Assembly (NCBI RefSeq): GCF_030553055.1
Contig: NZ_CP130713.1
Location: 2,294,001 to 2,358,000, forward strand
Source: Streptomyces sp. XD-27
Lineage (GTDB): Bacteria; Actinomycetota; Actinomycetes; Streptomycetales; Streptomycetaceae
Length of the DNA stretch: 64,000 nt
Direction: 5' to 3'
Part shown: one piece after another, positions 8,775 to 19,606 of the stretch
Layout: each line of letters begins with the position of its first letter
How positions within the stretch are numbered: the stretch's first letter is position 1
Made by a program: the position numbers and the translations under genes
The notes under the pieces: generated by a model
Databases searched by the model: none
What the model was told of the DNA's origin: nothing
What the model saw: only the letters and a program-made list of their open reading frames with translations

Positions 8775-8800
8775 GCCCGCTCGGGCCGATGCGAGCGGGC
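8775..8800. other. Perfect 9-bp hairpin in the interval downstream of ppdK
   Basis: GCCCGCTCG (8775-8783), loop GGCCGATG, CGAGCGGGC (8792-8800). It lies 24 bases before the much stronger terminator at 8824-8858. It may be part of a structured transcript or a second terminator element. Confidence 0.4.
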
Positions 8801-8823
8801 AGCAGCTCCCGTGGGGGAGTGAG

Positions 8824-8858
8824 AGGGGGCGGCACCTCCGCACAGAGTGCCGCCCCCT
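8824..8858. terminator. Strong terminator 3' of ppdK
   Basis: A perfect 12-bp stem AGGGGGCGGCAC (8824-8835) / GTGCCGCCCCCT (8847-8858) with an 11-base loop, 87 bases beyond the ppdK stop. Being symmetric it can act on both strands. On the plus strand it would also end any transcript running through 8551-8822. Confidence 0.8.
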
Positions 8859-8944
8859 TACAAGCCGGAGCCGCGCCGGGGTGAGGGTTGAGGTTCCCCC
8901 GCGACAGCTCCGGTGGTTGTAGCGCCCGTCTCGCCCGCTGGACG

Positions 8945-11659
<2,715 letters not shown>

Positions 11660-11908
11660 GGGAATCGAACTCCTCCGGACGGCTGCCCTGACGGCGAGGA
11701 ACATACCCAGATCGAAGGTGCCTGGGTACGTCCACTTGGCCGTCATGCGGGCGTAACCACGCGTCCGCCACTAGATCGAAAGTCCTCTGCTCCTGCGCAG
11801 GAATCAGCCAGTCCTTCAAGAGTCGAACGGACAGACACATTATGTCATCAGCTGGCGGGGAAATCTATACAGAGAGTGATGGCCGGATGAGTGAATCGAA
11901 GGACGAAA

Positions 11909-11929
11909 GGGTGGCACCCAGTGCCACCC
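11909..11929 (-). terminator. Terminator of the dus gene
   Basis: GGGTGGCAC (11909-11917), CCA, GTGCCACCC (11921-11929) is a perfect 9-bp stem with a 3-base loop. Read on the minus strand it is followed by TTTCGTCCTTC, a pyrimidine-rich tail, so it should end the dus transcript. Confidence 0.72.
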
Positions 11930-11938
11930 CTACGAGAG

Positions 11939-11980
11939 ATGCATCCGCCCCCGGAGCGCTCATATGAGCGAAGGGTGCAT
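11939..11980. repeat. Nested palindrome between dus and its terminator
   Basis: CGCTCATATGAGCG (11957-11970) is a perfect 14-bp palindrome. It is flanked by GATGCATCC (11939-11947) and GGGTGCATC (11972-11980), which pair at 8 of 9 positions. The structure could form a long hairpin in the dus 3' UTR or serve as a protein site. Confidence 0.5.
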
Positions 11981-12080
11981 CAGGCGTGGCGAGAATCACG
12001 CGCTGACGGATGGCCGGATCCCAGCATCCGGACCCGAAACAGCCACGAAACGGCGCCGTCACCCACCCGCGCCGTTCCGC

Positions 12081-13214
12081 TCAGCCACCCGAGGTGTCCA
12101 GCTCCGCGTCGGCGCCGACCACGGCACGGTCGTACGGGTCGGCCAGCCAGCCGTCCGGCAGCACGACGCGGTTCCTGCCGGAGGTGCGGCCCCTCGGGCC
12201 GTCCGCGCCGACCGGCCATTTCTGGTCGAGTTCGAGCTCGCTCATCAGAGCGTCCAATTCGTCCAGAGATGAGGCGATCGCCAGGCGTTTACGCATCTCG
12301 GAGCCGATCGAGAAGCCCTTGGTGTACCAGGCGACGTGCTTGCGGAAGTCGATGACACCCCGCTCCTCGTCCTCCAGCCACTCGGCGAGCAGCTCCGCGT
12401 GGCGCCGCATCACCGCGGTCACCTCGCGCAGGGTGGGCGCGGCGGCCCGACCCGTGCCTTCGAAGACGGCGACCAGGTCGCCGAAGAGCCAGGGCCGGCC
12501 CAGGCAGCCACGTCCGACGACCGCCCCGTCACAGCCGGTCTCGCGCATCATCCGCACCGCGTCGTCGGCCGACCAGATGTCGCCGTTGCCGAGCACCGGG
12601 ATCTCCGGGACGGCCTCCTTGAGCCGCGCGATGGCCTCCCAATCGGCGGTGCCTCCGTAGTGCTGCGCCGCGGTCCGCCCGTGCAGGGCGATGGCGGTCA
12701 CCCCCTCCTCGACCGCGATCCGGCCCGCGTCGAGATACGTGAGGTGGTCGTCGTCGATGCCCTTGCGCATCTTCATCGTCACCGGCAGCTCCCCCGCCCC
12801 GGCCACGGCCTCGCGCAGGATCGCCCGCAGCAGATTCCGCTTGTACGGCAGCGCCGAGCCGCCGCCCTTGCGGGTCACCTTGGGCACGGGGCAGCCGAAG
12901 TTCAGATCGATGTGGTCGGCCAGGTCCTCGTCCACGATCATCCGGACGGCCTTGCCGACGGTCCCGGGGTCCACGCCGTACAGCTGGATGGACCGCGGCT
13001 TCTCCGACCCGTCGAAGTGGATCAGCCGCATGGTCTTGGCGTCCCGCTCGACCAGGGCCCGCGTGGTGATCATCTCGCTGACGAACAGCCCCTTGCCGCC
13101 ACTGAACTCGCGGCACAGGGTGCGGAACGGCGCGTTCGTGATCCCGGCCATCGGTGCGAGCACGACCGGTGGCTGGACCGTGTGCGGTCCGATCTGCAGC
13201 GGCGTCAGGGTCAT
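12081..13214 (-). CDS. dusB: tRNA-dihydrouridine synthase (DusB-like)
   Basis: 377 aa from the ATG at 13214; AGGAAG lies upstream, and the longer frame to 13517 would read through the palindromic leader. Flavoenzyme that reduces uridine in the tRNA D-loop with NADPH. The FMN-binding TIM barrel begins PVVLAPMAGITNAPFR. The family motif is DLNFGCPVPKV, with the catalytic Cys in FGCP. KGGGSALPYKR, AIALHGRTAAQHYGG and GNGDIW follow, and a helical tRNA-binding domain starts near residue 260. It is transcribed alone. A 10+10 inverted repeat lies 28-57 bases upstream of the start. Confidence 0.95.
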   Translation of the reverse strand: MTLTPLQIGPHTVQPPVVLAPMAGITNAPFRTLCREFSGGKGLFVSEMITTRALVERDAKTMRLIHFDGSEKPRSIQLYGVDPGTVGKAVRMIVDEDLADHIDLNFGCPVPKVTRKGGGSALPYKRNLLRAILREAVAGAGELPVTMKMRKGIDDDHLTYLDAGRIAVEEGVTAIALHGRTAAQHYGGTADWEAIARLKEAVPEIPVLGNGDIWSADDAVRMMRETGCDGAVVGRGCLGRPWLFGDLVAVFEGTGRAAAPTLREVTAVMRRHAELLAEWLEDEERGVIDFRKHVAWYTKGFSIGSEMRKRLAIASSLDELDALMSELELDQKWPVGADGPRGRTSGRNRVVLPDGWLADPYDRAVVGADAELDTSGG

Positions 13215-13241
13215 GGAGTCGGCTTCCTCGGGTGCGTACCG

Positions 13242-13271
13242 GCTATGTACGGCGTGTCCGTCGTACATAGC
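13242..13271. promoter_or_regulatory. Perfect 10-bp inverted repeat upstream of dus
   Basis: GCTATGTACG (13242-13251) and CGTACATAGC (13262-13271) are separated by exactly 10 bases, so the half-sites are two helical turns apart. It lies between the divergent dus (start 13214) and MFS (start 13363) genes, which suits a dimeric repressor, or a hairpin in the dus leader. No regulator gene is adjacent to this pair. Confidence 0.55.
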
Positions 13272-13362
13272 GGATGGACTGCGGGCGGACCTCCCATTGT
13301 CCCGTACCCGGCACCGAGCCCGGCCAGGGCCGGGGCGGCCGGGATCGATGTAGCGTTCAACC

Positions 13363-14822
13363 ATGCCGGAAGCGAGCCGCCGGCGGCGCCTGCTGGTGCT
13401 CGCCATCTGCTGCACGAGCCTGCTGCTGGTCAGCCTCGACAACACCGTGCTCAACATCGCGCTGCCGACCATGCGGCGTGACCTGGACACCTCCATCTCC
13501 GGCATGCAGTGGACCATCGACGCCTACACCCTCGTCCTCGCCTCCCTGCTGATGCTCGCGGGCTCCACGGCCGACCGGGTCGGGCGCCGGCGCGCCTTCC
13601 AGGCGGGCCTGGCGGTCTTCACCCTCGGCTCCGCGCTGTGCAGCGTGGCGCCGAGCCTGGAGGCCCTGGTCGCGTTCCGGATGGTGCAGGCCGTCGGCGG
13701 TTCGATGCTCAACCCGGTGGCGATGTCGATCATCACGAACACCTTCACCGAGCCGCGCGAGCGGGCCCGTGCCATCGGCGTGTGGGGCGGGGTCGTCGGC
13801 ATCAGCATGGCGGCCGGACCGTTGATCGGCGGACTGCTGGTGGGGTCGGTCGGCTGGCGCGCGATCTTCTGGATCAATCTGCCGGTGGGTCTCGCGGCTC
13901 TGGCGCTCACCGCGCGGTACGTGCCCGAATCGCGCGCCCCGCGCCCGCGCCGCCCCGACCCGGTGGGTCAGCTGCTGGTGATCGCGCTGCTGGGCTCGGT
14001 GACGTACGCGATCATCGAGGCGCCGGGCGCGGGCGGGGGCTCGCCGGTGGTCCCGGTCTGCGCGGGCGTCGCCCTGGCCGCGCTCCTCGGGCTGCTCCGG
14101 TACGAGCGGCGCCGGCCGGAACCGCTCATCGAGCTGCGGTTCTTCCGCTCGGCTCCGTTCAGCGGGGCGACGGTCGTCGCGGTGTGCGCCTTCGCCGCGC
14201 TCGGCGGCTTCCTGTTCCTCAACGCCCTGTATCTGCAGGACGTACGCGGCCTGTCCGCGCTGCGCGCCGGGCTGTGGATGCTGCCGATGGCGGCGATGTG
14301 CCTGGTCTTCGCGCCGCTGTCCGGGCGGCTGGTGGGCGCTCGGGGCCTCGGCTGCCGCTGCTGGCGGCCGGGGCGGCGATGGCGGCGAGCGGGGTGCTGT
14401 TCGCCGGGTTCGACGCCCAGTCCCACGACGGGCTGCTGGTCACCGGCTATGTGCTCTTCGGCATCGGCTTCGGGCTGGTCAACGCCCCCATCACCAACAC
14501 GGCCGTCTCGGGGATGCCGCGCGCCCAGGCAGGGGTGGCGGCGGCGGTCGCCTCCACCAGCCGCCAGGTCGGCACGTCGCTGGGCGTCGCGGTCATCGGC
14601 GCCGTACTGGCCGCCGGCGTCACCGGGGGCATCGGCGGGGCATCGGCGACCGCCTTCGCCGACGCCGCCCGCCCCGCGTGGTGGATCATCACCGGTTGCG
14701 GCGCGACCGTGACCGTGCTCGGCGCGCTGACCACGGGCGCGTGGGCGGAGGCCACCGCACGGCGCACCGCCGCCCACTTCGCGGACGAGCGGCCTCAGTC
14801 CTCCGCGAGTGCGAGGGCCTGA
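13363..14822 (+). pseudogene. DHA2-type MFS drug exporter interrupted by a single-base frameshift
   Basis: The start RRRRLLVLAICCTSLLLVSL and motifs LDNTVLNIALPTM, GSTADRVGRRRAF and RMVQAVGGSMLNPVAMSII are those of 14-helix EmrB/QacA proton antiporters. From 13363 the frame is good up to GRLVGARG near 14346. After that it turns into Arg/Pro/Ser-rich nonsense, while the neighbouring frame resumes the family with AAMAASGVLFAGF, YVLFGIGFGLVNAPITNTAVSG and STSRQVGTSLGVAVIGAV, ending at 14822. One missing C in GGGGCCTCGG (about 14343-14351) explains it: restored, the junction reads GARGPRLPLLAAG. Joined length is about 486 aa. It is either a recent inactivation or a sequencing error. The 3' end overlaps the convergent regulator by 28 bases. 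Confidence 0.85.
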
Positions 14823-15655
14823 AGTTTCTCGAGGCGCTGCCGTGACTCGTCGTCGATCGGAACGTACGTCACCAGGCGCGGACCGGCGGACGGGCCCAGC
14901 CAGAGGTGGGTGTGCTCCACATGCAGCAGGCCCACGTGCGCGTTGCGGATGTACTTCGTACGTGCGACATGGGCGACCACCTCGTGGCGTGCCCACACCT
15001 CGCGGAACTCCTCGGACGCCGCTTCGAGGCGGGTCAGCAGCGCCTTCCACGCGGGTTCGGCGAGATGCTCCGCCATCGCCGCGCGGAACTTCGCCGCGAT
15101 CGTCCGGTGCACCTCCGGCAGATCCACCGCGGCCGCCCGCCAGTCGGCGTTGGTGAAGGCCAGCCACATGGCGTTGTGGTCCTCGGGGGGCAGGGCGTCG
15201 AGGTCGCACAGCAGCCGCCCGTAGGTGCGGTTGTAGGCGAGGATGTCGTACCGGCTGTTCTGGATGTAGGCGGGCACCGGCTCCAACTGCTTCAGCAGGG
15301 CCCGCAGCGCGGGCGTCGCGCTCGGGCAGCGCGTCTCGGGGGCCGGGTCCGCCGTCCCCGCGAGCGCGAAGAGATGGGCGCGCTCGCTCGGATCGAGCAG
15401 CAGCGCACGGGCGAGCGCGTCGAGGACCTGCGCGGAGACGTGGATGTCTCGCCCCTGCTCCAACCACGTGTACCACGTGACGCCGACGGCGGAGAGCTGA
15501 GCGACCTCCTCGCGCCGCAGGCCGGGCGTACGGCGCCGTCTGCCGCGCGGAAGGTCGACCTGCTCGGGGGTGATGCGCTCACGGCGACTGCGCAGGAAGG
15601 CGGCGAGTTCGGCACGCCGTACGTCGACGGCGGCGGGGCGGACAGCGGTCGTCAT
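14795..15655 (-). CDS. XRE-family regulator with MmyB-like ligand-binding domain
   Basis: 286 aa. The N-terminal helix-turn-helix (about 10-80) shows RRRTPGLRREEVAQLSAVGVTWYTWLEQGRDIHVS, the hallmark of this Streptomyces family. The C-terminal two thirds is the MmyB-like domain, expected to bind a fatty-acid-like or other small molecule (PAYIQNSRYDILAYNRT, DALPPEDHNAMWL). It is transcribed away from an MFS exporter, and a palindrome in that exporter's promoter is its likely target, so it probably represses the exporter and responds to its substrate. The ATG at 15655 has no clear ribosome binding site. Confidence 0.88.
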   Translation of the reverse strand: MTTAVRPAAVDVRRAELAAFLRSRRERITPEQVDLPRGRRRRTPGLRREEVAQLSAVGVTWYTWLEQGRDIHVSAQVLDALARALLLDPSERAHLFALAGTADPAPETRCPSATPALRALLKQLEPVPAYIQNSRYDILAYNRTYGRLLCDLDALPPEDHNAMWLAFTNADWRAAAVDLPEVHRTIAAKFRAAMAEHLAEPAWKALLTRLEAASEEFREVWARHEVVAHVARTKYIRNAHVGLLHVEHTHLWLGPSAGPRLVTYVPIDDESRQRLEKLQALALAED

Positions 15656-15684
15656 GGGGCCAGAGTGCCGGAGTCGTCAACCTG

Positions 15685-15713
15685 TTGCCAGGTACTGCCA
15701 GTACCGGGATAAA
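15685..15713 (+). promoter_or_regulatory. MFS promoter with palindromic operator in its spacer
   Basis: The -35 TTGCCA (15685-15690), 17-base spacer and -10 GATAAA (15708-15713) make a good sigma-70-type promoter for the MFS gene at 15763. The spacer holds GGTACTG-C-CAGTACC (15691-15705), a perfect 7+1+7 palindrome. A further overlapping repeat ACCTG..CAGGT spans 15680-15693. A repressor bound here would block RNA polymerase directly. Confidence 0.72.
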
Positions 15714-15762
15714 GAGGCTCTGGTACCCGTTTGAGCGGTCCGGCATCGTCCATGCCGTGAGT

Positions 15763-17199
15763 ATGACCCGACTGGAAACCCCGTCCGTACGATCCGCTCC
15801 CCCGGCCTCCGCGGCCGCGCGAGGGCTCACCCCGCTGGGGCTGGCCACCGTGCTGCTCGGCGCCGCGCTGCCCCTGATCGACTTCTTCATCGTCAATGTG
15901 GCCCTGTCCGCGATGGGCCGGGACCTGCGTGCGAGCCCGGCCGTGCTGGAACTGGTCGTGGCCGGGTACGGCGTCGCGTACGCCGTACTGCTGGTGCTCG
16001 GCGGCCGGTTGGGCGACACCTTCGGCCGCCGGCGGCTGTTCCTCACGGGCATGGCGGCCTTCGGGATCACCTCACTGGCCTGCGGGCTGGCACCCGACGC
16101 GTGGACCCTGGTGGCCGCGCGGGTGGCGCAGGGCGCGGCGGCCGCGCTGCTGCTCCCCCAGGTGCTGGCCACCATCCAGGCCACGACCAGCGGGCCGCGC
16201 CGGGCGCGCAGCCTGAGCCTGTACGGCGCCACCGCCGGCCTGGCGATGGTCGTCGGGCAGATCCTGGGCGGGCTGCTGGTCGCCGCGGACCTGCTGGGGA
16301 CGGGCTGGCGCGCGGTCTTCCTGGTGAACGTTCCGGTGGCGCTGCTCGGGTTGGCGCTCGCGGCGCGTACGGTCCCGGAGACCCGGTCGGAGCGGCCGGC
16401 GCCGGTCGACGTACCGGGCACCGTGCTGCTGGCGGCGGCCCTGGTCACGCTGCTGTTGCCGCTGACCGAGGGGCGGGCGGCGGGCTGGCCGGTGTGGACG
16501 TGGGTGTCGCTGGGGCTGTTCCCGCTCGCGGCGTCGGCGTTCTTCGCCGTGGAGCGGCGGGCGGACCGGACGGGCAGGGTCCCCCTGGTACCGCCGAGCC
16601 TGTTCGCGCTGCCGGGACTGCGGCGCGGTCTGGCGCTGGTGGTGCCGTTCTCCACCGGCTTCGGCGGCTTCATGTTCGTGATCGCGGTGGCGCTTCAACA
16701 GGGGCTGCGGTTCGGGCCCGTCGCGGCGGGGGTGGCGCTGGTCCCGATGGCGCTGGCGTTCTTCGTGGTGTCGCTGGCGGGACCGCGGCTGGTGAACCGG
16801 TTCGGCAGCGCGGTGGTCACCGTCGGCGGGCTGATCCAGGCCGCCGGTCTGGCGTTGCTGACCGTGACGGTACTGCGCGGCTGGCCCGACCTGGGGTTCT
16901 GGGAGCTGATGCCGGGGCTGGCGCTGGCCGGGCTCGGCCAGGGGCTGCAGCTTCCGGTGCTGTTCCGGATCGTGCTGGCGGACGTGCCCGCTGAGCGGGC
17001 CGGCGTGGGCAGTGGGGTGATGGTCACCACGCAGCAGTCGTCGCTGGCCCTGGGGGTGGCGACGCTGGGCACGCTGTTCCTGACGCTGGAACCGTCGGCG
17101 GGGATGCGGAACGCGCTGGTCACCACGCTGGCGGTGCAGGTGGCGGCGGTCCTGGTGACCGTGGGCCTGAGCCTGCGGCTGCCGCGCCACGTGGCGTAG
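15763..17199 (+). CDS. MFS transporter, DHA2-like drug exporter
   Basis: 478 aa from the ATG at 15763 (a GTG at 15757 is also possible; the frame is open back to 15685, but that would cover the promoter). Fourteen hydrophobic segments are expected. Helix 1 has GLATVLLGAALPLIDFFIVNVALSAM. The loop 2-3 motif is LGGRLGDTFGRRRLF and the motif-C region is AATAGLAMVVGQILGGLL-like. No ATPase or partner gene is present. It forms a divergent pair with the MmyB-like regulator. Role inferred: proton-driven export of a small toxic compound or secondary metabolite. Confidence 0.88.
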   Translation: MTRLETPSVRSAPPASAAARGLTPLGLATVLLGAALPLIDFFIVNVALSAMGRDLRASPAVLELVVAGYGVAYAVLLVLGGRLGDTFGRRRLFLTGMAAFGITSLACGLAPDAWTLVAARVAQGAAAALLLPQVLATIQATTSGPRRARSLSLYGATAGLAMVVGQILGGLLVAADLLGTGWRAVFLVNVPVALLGLALAARTVPETRSERPAPVDVPGTVLLAAALVTLLLPLTEGRAAGWPVWTWVSLGLFPLAASAFFAVERRADRTGRVPLVPPSLFALPGLRRGLALVVPFSTGFGGFMFVIAVALQQGLRFGPVAAGVALVPMALAFFVVSLAGPRLVNRFGSAVVTVGGLIQAAGLALLTVTVLRGWPDLGFWELMPGLALAGLGQGLQLPVLFRIVLADVPAERAGVGSGVMVTTQQSSLALGVATLGTLFLTLEPSAGMRNALVTTLAVQVAAVLVTVGLSLRLPRHVA

Positions 17200-17220
17200 C
17201 TCCTCCGCGGCGCGACACTA

Positions 17221-17254
17221 ATGGACTGACAGATATTGAAATCTGTCAGCCCAT
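17221..17254. promoter_or_regulatory. Operator of the aldo/keto reductase-TetR operon
   Basis: ATGGACTGACAGAT (17221-17234) and ATCTGTCAGCCCAT (17241-17254) are inverted repeats that match at 13 of 14 positions around the spacer ATTGAA. A -35-like TTGAAA (17236-17241) lies inside. The TetR-family gene of the operon is the obvious ligand-responsive repressor for this site. Confidence 0.75.
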
Positions 17255-17329
17255 GGGTCATTCTGGATAGCGCCCCGAGGAAGGGCACACCTCCGTGTCC
17301 GCACCCCTATTTCTTTGCAAGGAGCTCCC

Positions 17330-18337
17330 GTGCTGCACCGCGCACTCGGCACCACCGGCCCCCAGGTCTCCGCCCTCGGCCTCGGCTGCATGGGCATGTC
17401 CGCCCTGTACGGCGACGCCGACCGGGCCGAATCCATCGCCACCCTCCACGCCGCCCTCGACGCGGGCATCACCCTGCTGGACACCGGCGACTTCTACGGC
17501 ATGGGCCACAACGAGATCCTCATCGGCGAGGCTCTGCGTACCGCCCCCGCGCCCGCCCGCGAACAGGCTCTGACCAGCGTGAAGTTCGGCGCCCTCCGCG
17601 ACCCGGACGGCGGCTGGTCCGGCTACGACGGCCGCCCGGCGGCGGTGAAGAACTTCGCCGCCTACTCCCTCCAGCGGCTGGGCACCGGCCACATCGACGT
17701 CTACCGCATCGCCCGCGTCGACCCGGACGTCCCCATCGAGGAGACCGTGGGCGCCATCACCGAGCTGGTCGAGGCCGGGCACGTGCGGCACATCGGCCTG
17801 TCCGAGGTGAACGCCGAGACCCTGCGCCGGGCCGCCGCCGTTGCCCCCATCACCGACCTCCAGATCGAGTACTCGCTGATCTCGCGCGGCATCGAGGACG
17901 AGATCCTGCCCACCGCCCGCGAGCTGGGCGTCGCCGTCACCGCGTACGGCGTGCTGTCCCGCGGCCTGATCAGCGGCCACTGGAGCCGGGACCGCAAGCC
18001 GGGCGCGAACGACTTCCGCGGCATGAGCCCGCGCTTCAACGGCGACAACCTGGCCCACAACCTCGACCTCGTCGACGCGCTGCGCAAGGTCGCCGACGGC
18101 CGGGGCGTCTCCGTCGCGCAGATCGCCATCGCCTGGGTACTGGCCCAGGGAGAGGACATCGTCCCGCTGGTCGGCGCCCGCCGCCGGGACCGGCTGACCG
18201 AAGCCCTCGGCGCGCTTGAGGTTACGCTCGACGCGGACGACCTGGCCGCCATCGAGAAGGCCGTCCCGGCGGGCGCCGCCGCGGGCGAGCGCTACCCGGC
18301 CGCACAGATGGCGCACCTCGACAGCGAGAGGAAGTAA
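17330..18337 (+). CDS. Aldo/keto reductase, variant without the usual catalytic histidine
   Basis: 335 aa from the GTG at 17330, chosen because AAGGAG (17319-17324) is optimally placed; a TTG at 17315 lies on the ribosome binding site itself. It is an NADPH-binding TIM barrel with [12 protein letters not shown], the Asp/Tyr motif [14 protein letters not shown] and the Lys in [11 protein letters not shown]. Where most aldo/keto reductases have QHRVD, this one reads [16 protein letters not shown], so the catalytic His is Ala. I recall a similar YRPARLD variant in a Streptomyces subgroup. The cofactor end [12 protein letters not shown] is intact. It is co-transcribed with the TetR gene nine bases downstream. 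Confidence 0.88.
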   Translation: MLHRALGTTGPQVSALGLGCMGMSALYGDADRAESIATLHAALDAGITLLDTGDFYGMGHNEILIGEALRTAPAPAREQALTSVKFGALRDPDGGWSGYDGRPAAVKNFAAYSLQRLGTGHIDVYRIARVDPDVPIEETVGAITELVEAGHVRHIGLSEVNAETLRRAAAVAPITDLQIEYSLISRGIEDEILPTARELGVAVTAYGVLSRGLISGHWSRDRKPGANDFRGMSPRFNGDNLAHNLDLVDALRKVADGRGVSVAQIAIAWVLAQGEDIVPLVGARRRDRLTEALGALEVTLDADDLAAIEKAVPAGAAAGERYPAAQMAHLDSERK

Positions 18338-18345
18338 CCGACCCG

Positions 18346-18927
18346 ATGCCGCCCGAGGCCCTGACCCCTGAACGCGTCCTCGAAGCCACCGAGGAGGTGC
18401 TGCGCCGCTACGGCCCGGCCAAGGCCACCGTGGTGGACGTGGCACGCGCGCTCGGGGTCAGCCACGGCAGCGTCTACCGCCACTTCCGCACCAAGGCCGC
18501 ACTGCGCGAGGCGGTCACCGAACGCTGGCTGGACCAGGCGCACGACGAGCTGTCGGGCATAGCGGCCGCCCAGGGCCCGGCTCCCGAGCGCCTCCGTCGC
18601 TGGCTGGCCGCCCTGTTCGCGGCCAAGCGCCGCAAGGCGGGCGACGACCCGGAGCTGTTCGCCACGTACATGGCTCTGGTCGGCGAGAACAGTGGCACCG
18701 TGGCCCGGCACATCGACACGATGGTCGCCCAGATCGCGGCGATCGTGGAAGACGGCGTCGCCCGGGGCGAGTTCGCGGCGGCGGACCCGTCGGCCACGGC
18801 GCGCGCCATCTGGGACGCGACCGGCCGCTTCCACGACCCGGTGTACGCGGCGGAGTGGTCGGCGCCGGGCATCGACACCGCGTTCACCTCGGTCTGCGAC
18901 CTGATCCTGCGCGGCCTCCGCGCCTGA
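18346..18927 (+). CDS. TetR-family transcriptional regulator
   Basis: 193 aa. The N-terminal DNA-binding domain covers about 8-55, with the helix-turn-helix ATVVDVARALGVSHGSVYRHFRTKAALREAV. The C-terminal helical domain would bind an inducer. It lies in one operon with the aldo/keto reductase, eight bases after its stop, and very probably binds the 14-bp inverted repeat in front of that gene, giving autoregulation. GAGAGGAAG upstream serves as ribosome binding site. Confidence 0.92.
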   Translation: MPPEALTPERVLEATEEVLRRYGPAKATVVDVARALGVSHGSVYRHFRTKAALREAVTERWLDQAHDELSGIAAAQGPAPERLRRWLAALFAAKRRKAGDDPELFATYMALVGENSGTVARHIDTMVAQIAAIVEDGVARGEFAAADPSATARAIWDATGRFHDPVYAAEWSAPGIDTAFTSVCDLILRGLRA

Positions 18928-18961
18928 GCCGAAGCCCGCGGCCCACCGAAGCCGCCCCGAC

Positions 18962-19606
18962 CTACCCCACCCCCAGGAATCGCAGCACCGCCAGCACCCG
19001 GCGGTGATCGGCTTCGGCCGTCGGCAGATCGAGCTTGGCGAAGATGCTGCTGATGTGTTTGGCAACAGCGCTCTCGCTCACCACCAGCGCCTCGGCGATC
19101 CCCGCGTTGGACCTCCCTTCCGCCATCAGTTTCAGAACGTCTCTCTCCCGTGCCGTCAGCCGGTCCAGCGGGTCGCTGTGGCGACGCACCAGCAACTGCG
19201 CCACCACCTGCGGATCCAGGGCCGTGCCACCGCCCGCCACCCGGTGCAGCGCGCCGATGAACTCCTCGACGTCCGCCACGCGTTGCTTGAGCAGATAGCC
19301 GATCCCGCTGGTGTGGGCGGACAGCAGATCCGCCGCGTACCGCTCCTCCACGTACTGCGACAGCAGCAGCACCGCCGTCTTCGGCCACCGCTGCCGGATG
19401 AGCAGCGCGGCCCGCACCCCCTCGTCGGCGAAGCCCGGCGGCATCCGCACGTCCGCCAGCGCGAGGTCCGGTTGGTGCTCGTCCACCGCCGCCAGCAGGC
19501 CCTCGGCGTCGCCGACCTCCGCCATCACCTCGAAGCCCGCGGTCTGCAGGACCTTGACCAGACCGATCCGCAGCAGGACCGAGTCCTCGGCGATCACAGC
19601 ACGCAC
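18962..19606 (-). CDS. NarL/LuxR-type response regulator
   Basis: 214 aa from the GTG at 19606. The receiver domain starts VRAVIAEDSVLLRIGL and has the phospho-acceptor Asp in LALADVRMPPG and the conserved Lys in GYLLKQRV. The C-terminal helix-turn-helix is LTARERDVLKLMAEGRSNAGIAE, then SESAVAKHISSIFAKL. It overlaps the end of the histidine kinase gene by 13 bases, so both are translated together. A second GTG at 19597 would give a 4-base GTGA overlap. Confidence 0.93.
   Translation of the reverse strand: MRAVIAEDSVLLRIGLVKVLQTAGFEVMAEVGDAEGLLAAVDEHQPDLALADVRMPPGFADEGVRAALLIRQRWPKTAVLLLSQYVEERYAADLLSAHTSGIGYLLKQRVADVEEFIGALHRVAGGGTALDPQVVAQLLVRRHSDPLDRLTARERDVLKLMAEGRSNAGIAEALVVSESAVAKHISSIFAKLDLPTAEADHRRVLAVLRFLGVG

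Larger units (their letters stand above)
8506..8944. other. 439-bp interval without a convincing gene
   Basis: The part nearest the regulator (8520-8710) is markedly lower in GC than the surrounding genes and probably holds its promoter. The rest has two strong hairpins, listed separately. An open frame 8551-8822 on the plus strand (starting MSMHTNTASHH) ends two bases before the terminator, but its third codon positions are not GC-biased as in neighbouring genes, so I do not call it. A small RNA ending at the terminator is an alternative. Confidence 0.5.
11660..12080. other. 421-bp interval between dus and ppdK
   Basis: It carries the dus terminator at its dus end (11909-11929) and a nested palindrome (11939-11980). 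The remainder, 11660-11900, is AT-richer than coding DNA and should contain the ppdK promoter and leader. On the minus strand a TATAGAT-like -10 lies at about 11866-11872. No coding frame stands out. Confidence 0.5.

Noticed and set aside
8520..8822. 100-aa frame ending beside a terminator
   Set aside because: Third-position base use is not GC-biased and there is no ribosome binding site or known motif. Described as an unassigned interval instead.
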